From assembly GCA_963810525.1 (NCBI GenBank), contig CAWENB010000003.1:1-64000 (forward strand): DNA of 64,000 bases, read 5' to 3'. Source of the stretch: JAICLK01 sp963810525. Lineage in GTDB: Bacteria > Patescibacteriota > Saccharimonadia > Saccharimonadales > UBA4665. The notes beneath the pieces were generated by a model. That model did no database searches, was not told the origin of the DNA, and saw nothing but the letters and a program-made list of their open reading frames with translations. This document shows positions 60,852 through 64,000 of this stretch, one piece after another (the stretch's first letter is position 1; each line of letters begins with the position of its first letter). A program made the position numbers and the translations under genes.

Positions 60852-61265
60852 ATGATTCGAGCCAAGTCCGACGATCCAGATGTATCGGCAGCTGCGGCCG
60901 ATGCGAACGCCATTGTTCGACAGGTTCTATCGACCATTCATCACGCCGAAACATTCGATTACGGTGGTCACATGCTCCGGCTCGGCGAATATGATATATG
61001 CAAACGATGCACTGGCCCGATCGCTACAGCGCAGCTTGCCTACCGCGAACTTACGACCAGAGCCGACCAGATCGCCAATCAAACCGTCAAAGCGCACGTA
61101 GAGCGGGCAGCCGAGCTCTTCCGTCTGGAAGCGGAAGCCGCCAAAGTCCGGGCTGAATTCCATAACGGCGACGGCACCGAACTGATCTTGAATGACATGC
61201 TCGGCTTTTTATATGACCACGACGTGCACGACAGCTACGACCACAGCCATCACGGAGGTCACTAA
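60852..61265 (+). CDS. Uncharacterised protein with CxxC and His-rich tail
   Basis: This 137-residue helical protein has YDICKRCTGPIATAQLAYRE (one C-x2-C), a coiled-coil-like middle and a His/Asp-rich C-terminus (YDHDVHDSYDHSHHGGH) that could bind metal. It overlaps the ATG of the GH15-type gene by 1 nt (TAATG), so the two are translationally coupled. Confidence 0.62.
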   Translation: MIRAKSDDPDVSAAAADANAIVRQVLSTIHHAETFDYGGHMLRLGEYDICKRCTGPIATAQLAYRELTTRADQIANQTVKAHVERAAELFRLEAEAAKVRAEFHNGDGTELILNDMLGFLYDHDVHDSYDHSHHGGH

Positions 61266-62314
61266 TGGACGATGAACAATTGCAGGCCACGGTCGAACAC
61301 CATCTCAGTGTATTGCGCGGACTGCGTACACACTCCGGCCTATTCATGGCATCATCCCACAATGTCGGCACCGGTTACGACAAAGCCTGGCTGCGCGACA
61401 ACGTTTACGAAGCACTAGCGTTCGAGTACGCCGGCGACTGGGACATTGTCTACAAAACCTACCACACGCTTCTCGACATTTTCGACAAGCACATTGACAA
61501 GATCGACTGGGCGGTCTCTAATAAGCCGTTCGAGACCTGGCAATATATTCATGCCCGTTACAACCCCGAAACACTCGAAGAGTTTTGGGAATCGTGGGGT
61601 AACAAGCAACATGATGCCATCGGTGCGATCCTGTTCAAACTGGCGGAATTTGAACAGCAGGGCAAAAGCATGTTGCGCGGCAAGAAAGACCGCAAAACCG
61701 TCCAGACTCTCATTTACTACATCTGCAACGTCGAGTACTGGCATGACCCAGACTCCGGCATGTGGGAAGAAAACGAGGAAATCCATTCCAGTTCGGTTGG
61801 CGCCGTTGTGGCCGGCCTTAAAAAGTGGAAAGAAGCCGGCGGCATGGATGTTGACCAGGACGCGATTAACCGTGGGCAAGCAGCGCTCGATAAGCTGCTG
61901 CCGCGTGAATCGGAGACAAAATTCACCGACCTTGCGCTATTGTCGCTCATTTACCCATACAATATCGTGGACCGCGAAACTGCCAATGACATTGTCTCGA
62001 ACATTGAATACCACCTAGTAAAAGACCACGGCGTCCTGCGTTATAAGTTCGACCGCTATTACAACCGGAACGATGACGGCTATTCCGAAGAAGCCGAATG
62101 GTGCTTCGGCTTGTCCTGGCTAGCTATTGCTTACAAACGGCTCGGCAACCATGAGAAGGCCTGGGAATTCCTGGATAAAGCGACCGCTACCGTCACCCGC
62201 GGCGGTAAAATCCCCGAGCTCTACTACTCCAACACCGACAAACCCAACGAAAATACTCCGCTTGGCTGGTCCGAAAGCATGTATGTCGTAGCGTTGTACG
62301 AAGTCGCCAAGTAG
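61265..62314 (+). CDS. GH15-type glucoamylase-like protein
   Basis: The 349-residue (alpha/alpha)6-barrel protein resembles GH15 and phosphorylase-kinase-like domains: YDKAWLRDNVYEALAFEYAG, GMWEENEEIHSSSVGAVVAG, DGYSEEAEWCFGLSWLA and ENTPLGWSESMYVVALYE. The Glu residues in MWEENEE and YSEEAEW are candidates for catalysis. There is no signal peptide, so it acts in the cytosol, perhaps on stored alpha-glucan made by the GH13 enzyme at 43 kb. Confidence 0.8.
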   Translation: MDDEQLQATVEHHLSVLRGLRTHSGLFMASSHNVGTGYDKAWLRDNVYEALAFEYAGDWDIVYKTYHTLLDIFDKHIDKIDWAVSNKPFETWQYIHARYNPETLEEFWESWGNKQHDAIGAILFKLAEFEQQGKSMLRGKKDRKTVQTLIYYICNVEYWHDPDSGMWEENEEIHSSSVGAVVAGLKKWKEAGGMDVDQDAINRGQAALDKLLPRESETKFTDLALLSLIYPYNIVDRETANDIVSNIEYHLVKDHGVLRYKFDRYYNRNDDGYSEEAEWCFGLSWLAIAYKRLGNHEKAWEFLDKATATVTRGGKIPELYYSNTDKPNENTPLGWSESMYVVALYEVAK

Positions 62315-62392
62315 TATCACACCATGCCGGTTTCTAACTCCCTAACAAACTACCCTAGCCGACGACCATAAAGACATTTTGCCGCAGACAAC

Positions 62393-62418
62393 AAAAAACT
62401 CGACCGCCTAAGATCGAG
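62393..62418 (-). terminator. Terminator of tRNA-Pro(UGG)
   Basis: On the minus strand CTCGA, 10 nt, TCGAG, TTTTTT, immediately downstream of the tRNA. Confidence 0.75.
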
Positions 62419-62426
62419 CTCTCTTG

Positions 62427-62503
62427 TGGTCGGGGTGAGAGGACTTGAACCTCCGACCTCCTGGTCCCAAACCAGGCGCGCTAGCCAACTGCGCCACACC
62501 CCG
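62427..62503 (-). tRNA. tRNA-Pro (anticodon UGG)
   Basis: Acceptor CGGGGTG/CACCCCG, anticodon stem CCTGG/CCAGG with loop TTTGGGA (anticodon TGG), T-loop TTCAAGT, CCA encoded. The body is identical to tRNA-Pro(CGG) outside the anticodon arm. Confidence 0.95.
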
Positions 62504-62620
62504 GTGTCGAAGCTTCGCATGTACCTTTGTCGTAAACGACAATAGCTTCGGCTTTATGCTACGCTTCAGCCCTCAATTCCAAACACTTCGTTGACTTGGA
62601 ATTATGCCGGTCTGCTCTTT
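62504..62620 (-). repeat. Structured upstream region of tRNA-Pro(UGG)
   Basis: Contains TCGAAGCTTCGCA, CGTAAACGACAATAGCTTCG, GCTTCAGCCCTC and the inverted repeat AATTCCAA (62575-62582) / TTGGAATT (62596-62603). The same parts occur in the same order upstream of tRNA-Lys (51.72-51.83 kb). Confidence 0.5.
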
Positions 62621-62702
62621 TCGCTTAAACGCATCTGCATCGGTGAGTCTGAACGGATGAATTATAACGCAGATGACAACCGGCGGACAATGACAAACTG
62701 CG

Positions 62703-64000
62703 TCAATAACAGCTTACATCGCACTCAGTCGCACCCAACCGGTTCGAAAGCCACGGCAATGAGTCCTTAAAACTCTGCGACCAGACCGAGAAAGTGTGCT
62801 CGCCGTTGAGCGTTTCATACGCCACATCCATACCATCATGTCCGCTGAGCCGATATAGCTGCTCGACCGCTGCTCTTGTCGCCAAAGCATCGCCGTGCCC
62901 CACCGTGAAAAATCCACCCATACCCGCGTACAGTCCACGGGCACTTTTGGCTTGCAGTAATAGTTTGGGTTGATGTGCTGCCCATGCGGACTTCGAGCCT
63001 CCAAACAGCAGCGCGATCGTTTGACTTTCCGAACCGATGGACGGACCGATATCCCCGCCAAAGTCCAAGAAATAGTGATATATGCCCGGGTGCCTTATCG
63101 CCAGCGTAATCCCGCAGGTGCCGCCCATACTCAAGCCACCGATCGCCCAATTGTTGGGGCTCGCCAGGACATTGTAGTGGGTCCTAATGTAGTTCGGCAC
63201 ATCGTCCGTCAGATAGGTCTCGATGTTACCGCGCGGACTATCCACGCACTCGGTATCATTGTCCACGGATCCGGTGTCGTCGACCATGAAGACCATCGGG
63301 GTTATACCATCGTGGCTCTTGGCGAAATTATCAAGCGTTTGACGCACCCCGCCACCAACCAGCCACTCAGTCACACTACCTGGTACGCCGCCGAGCAACA
63401 CCAGTACAGGTAAACTGATTTTCACGTTACTCCGGGCAATTGCCGGCTCGTAAACCCAGGCGGTTCGCGACTGAAAGCCCGACACGTTACCCGGAATTTG
63501 CACGCTGAATACCCGACCGGCAGTCTGTTTACTCAAGTGGGTGAGCGACCGTTCGATAGACTGTTGATGACGACCCGAGGTCTTCGCGTATTGCAAATCG
63601 ACTTGATTCCCTCCCGTGTTCAGCAAACTTTGATCATCCCCGAAAATACTGTAGAACGTCGGATAGAATTTGTAATAATTATTGGCGAGCGCGAGTACAA
63701 AAATGATCGAGCAAAGCGCTAAACCACCGGCAACCGTGAAGCGAATGATTATCATTTGCTTTGCTGGTCGTTTTTTACGTTTACGCGCCTTTGGTGTTTT
63801 TGAAAACCACGGTTCCACAACTACGGCAGCCGCCAAGCAAAAACTAATCGAAAATGGCAGCAGCATCATCCAAAAGTCGTTTGGTAAATCAACGGCAGAC
63901 TGAGTCAAACTTCCGACCAGAAATTGTAATAAAGCCGTCAGCAGGGCCGTTCCGATAAGCACAAACGGAAGGCGTTTATAAAACCAATGCCGAGCAAAGC
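62703..64000 (-). CDS. Membrane-anchored esterase, antigen-85-like (5' end outside window)
   Basis: The frame stays open to the right edge of the window, so the N-terminus is missing. The visible part has three TM segments, a linker, then an esterase domain (PF00756 type). It shows the LPVLVLLGGVPGSVTEWLV oxyanion region, an acidic/Gly loop, the nucleophile Ser in WAIGGLSMGGTCGI and a C-terminal His in NGEHTFSVWSQSF. Actinobacterial relatives include mycolyltransferases and other acyl transferases facing the envelope. In this organism it may act on host or own envelope lipids. Confidence 0.82.
   Translation of the reverse strand, partial: FARHWFYKRLPFVLIGTALLTALLQFLVGSLTQSAVDLPNDFWMMLLPFSISFCLAAAVVVEPWFSKTPKARKRKKRPAKQMIIIRFTVAGGLALCSIIFVLALANNYYKFYPTFYSIFGDDQSLLNTGGNQVDLQYAKTSGRHQQSIERSLTHLSKQTAGRVFSVQIPGNVSGFQSRTAWVYEPAIARSNVKISLPVLVLLGGVPGSVTEWLVGGGVRQTLDNFAKSHDGITPMVFMVDDTGSVDNDTECVDSPRGNIETYLTDDVPNYIRTHYNVLASPNNWAIGGLSMGGTCGITLAIRHPGIYHYFLDFGGDIGPSIGSESQTIALLFGGSKSAWAAHQPKLLLQAKSARGLYAGMGGFFTVGHGDALATRAAVEQLYRLSGHDGMDVAYETLNGEHTFSVWSQSFKDSLPWLSNRLGATECDVSCY

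Noticed and set aside
1..64000. UGA recoding as in some other Patescibacteria
   Set aside because: Several conserved proteins end at UGA in the expected place, and no conserved Gly position is encoded by UGA.

Overview
The window looks like chromosome from a Candidatus Saccharibacteria (TM7)-type organism. This is inferred from gene content. Several secreted proteins share the N-terminal segment LNPKQLTAGLFVIAFAL. Actinobacterial-looking genes are common: ino1, a DUF5753/DUF397 pair, an antigen-85-like esterase and an ArsR/SRPBCC/VOC cluster. Many genes have a -10 box only 6-9 nt before the start codon, as in leaderless mRNAs. The standard code fits; there is no sign that UGA is recoded. There are six tRNA genes (Arg-CCG, Arg-UCG, Lys-CUU, His-GUG, Pro-CGG, Pro-UGG) and no rRNA.

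Layout. 1-0.34 kb: 5' part of a secreted protein. 0.8-15.97 kb: an accessory array ending at tRNA-Arg(CCG). It holds a GHMP kinase, two VapBC pairs, a cyclase-family hydrolase, a DUF3137-like membrane protein, an unknown protein, an aldo/keto reductase and a 7.7-kb element whose large serine recombinase runs into the tRNA. 16-22.6 kb: folP, small membrane genes and a leftward cluster of secreted glycosidases (GH16, GH16, GH5, GH12). 22.6-28.44 kb: a second accessory array ending at tRNA-Arg(UCG), with a 2TM protein, the DUF5753/DUF397 pair, a frameshifted secreted protein, SemiSWEET, an SDR and a cupin-like protein. 28.7-64 kb: mostly core-like genes (GH39-like glycosidase, folC, pilin-like secreted protein, Nudix, LysR/ino1, ArsR cluster, GH13, GH15, CHAP protein, histidine kinase, P-type ATPase, polyprenol-kinase-like gene) plus an IS66 and an IS110 copy.

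The most unusual feature is the organisation of the two tRNA-Arg arrays. Genes are separated by short modules: a tRNA T-arm-like box, a terminator hairpin and a core TGGTAC, which is the complement of the tRNA 3' end GTACCA. Right of most cores lies a conserved arm. In four copies the arm continues into a micro-ORF conserved at protein level (RWNRLYPDI...), and the stop of that micro-ORF overlaps, tail to tail, the stop of the neighbouring cargo gene. I read the arrays as nested insertions at tRNA-Arg 3' ends, each insertion displacing the previous one and leaving a displaced recombinase 3' end beside a one- or two-gene cargo. The resident recombinase element (8.23-15.89 kb) shows the mechanism in intact form: its att core lies inside its own coding region.

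Several genes carry one or two frameshifts in otherwise well-conserved proteins (16.9-17.4, 19.7, 26.08, 39.18, 46.5-46.6 and 50.0-50.1 kb). They are too frequent to be taken as real decay without checking the assembly.
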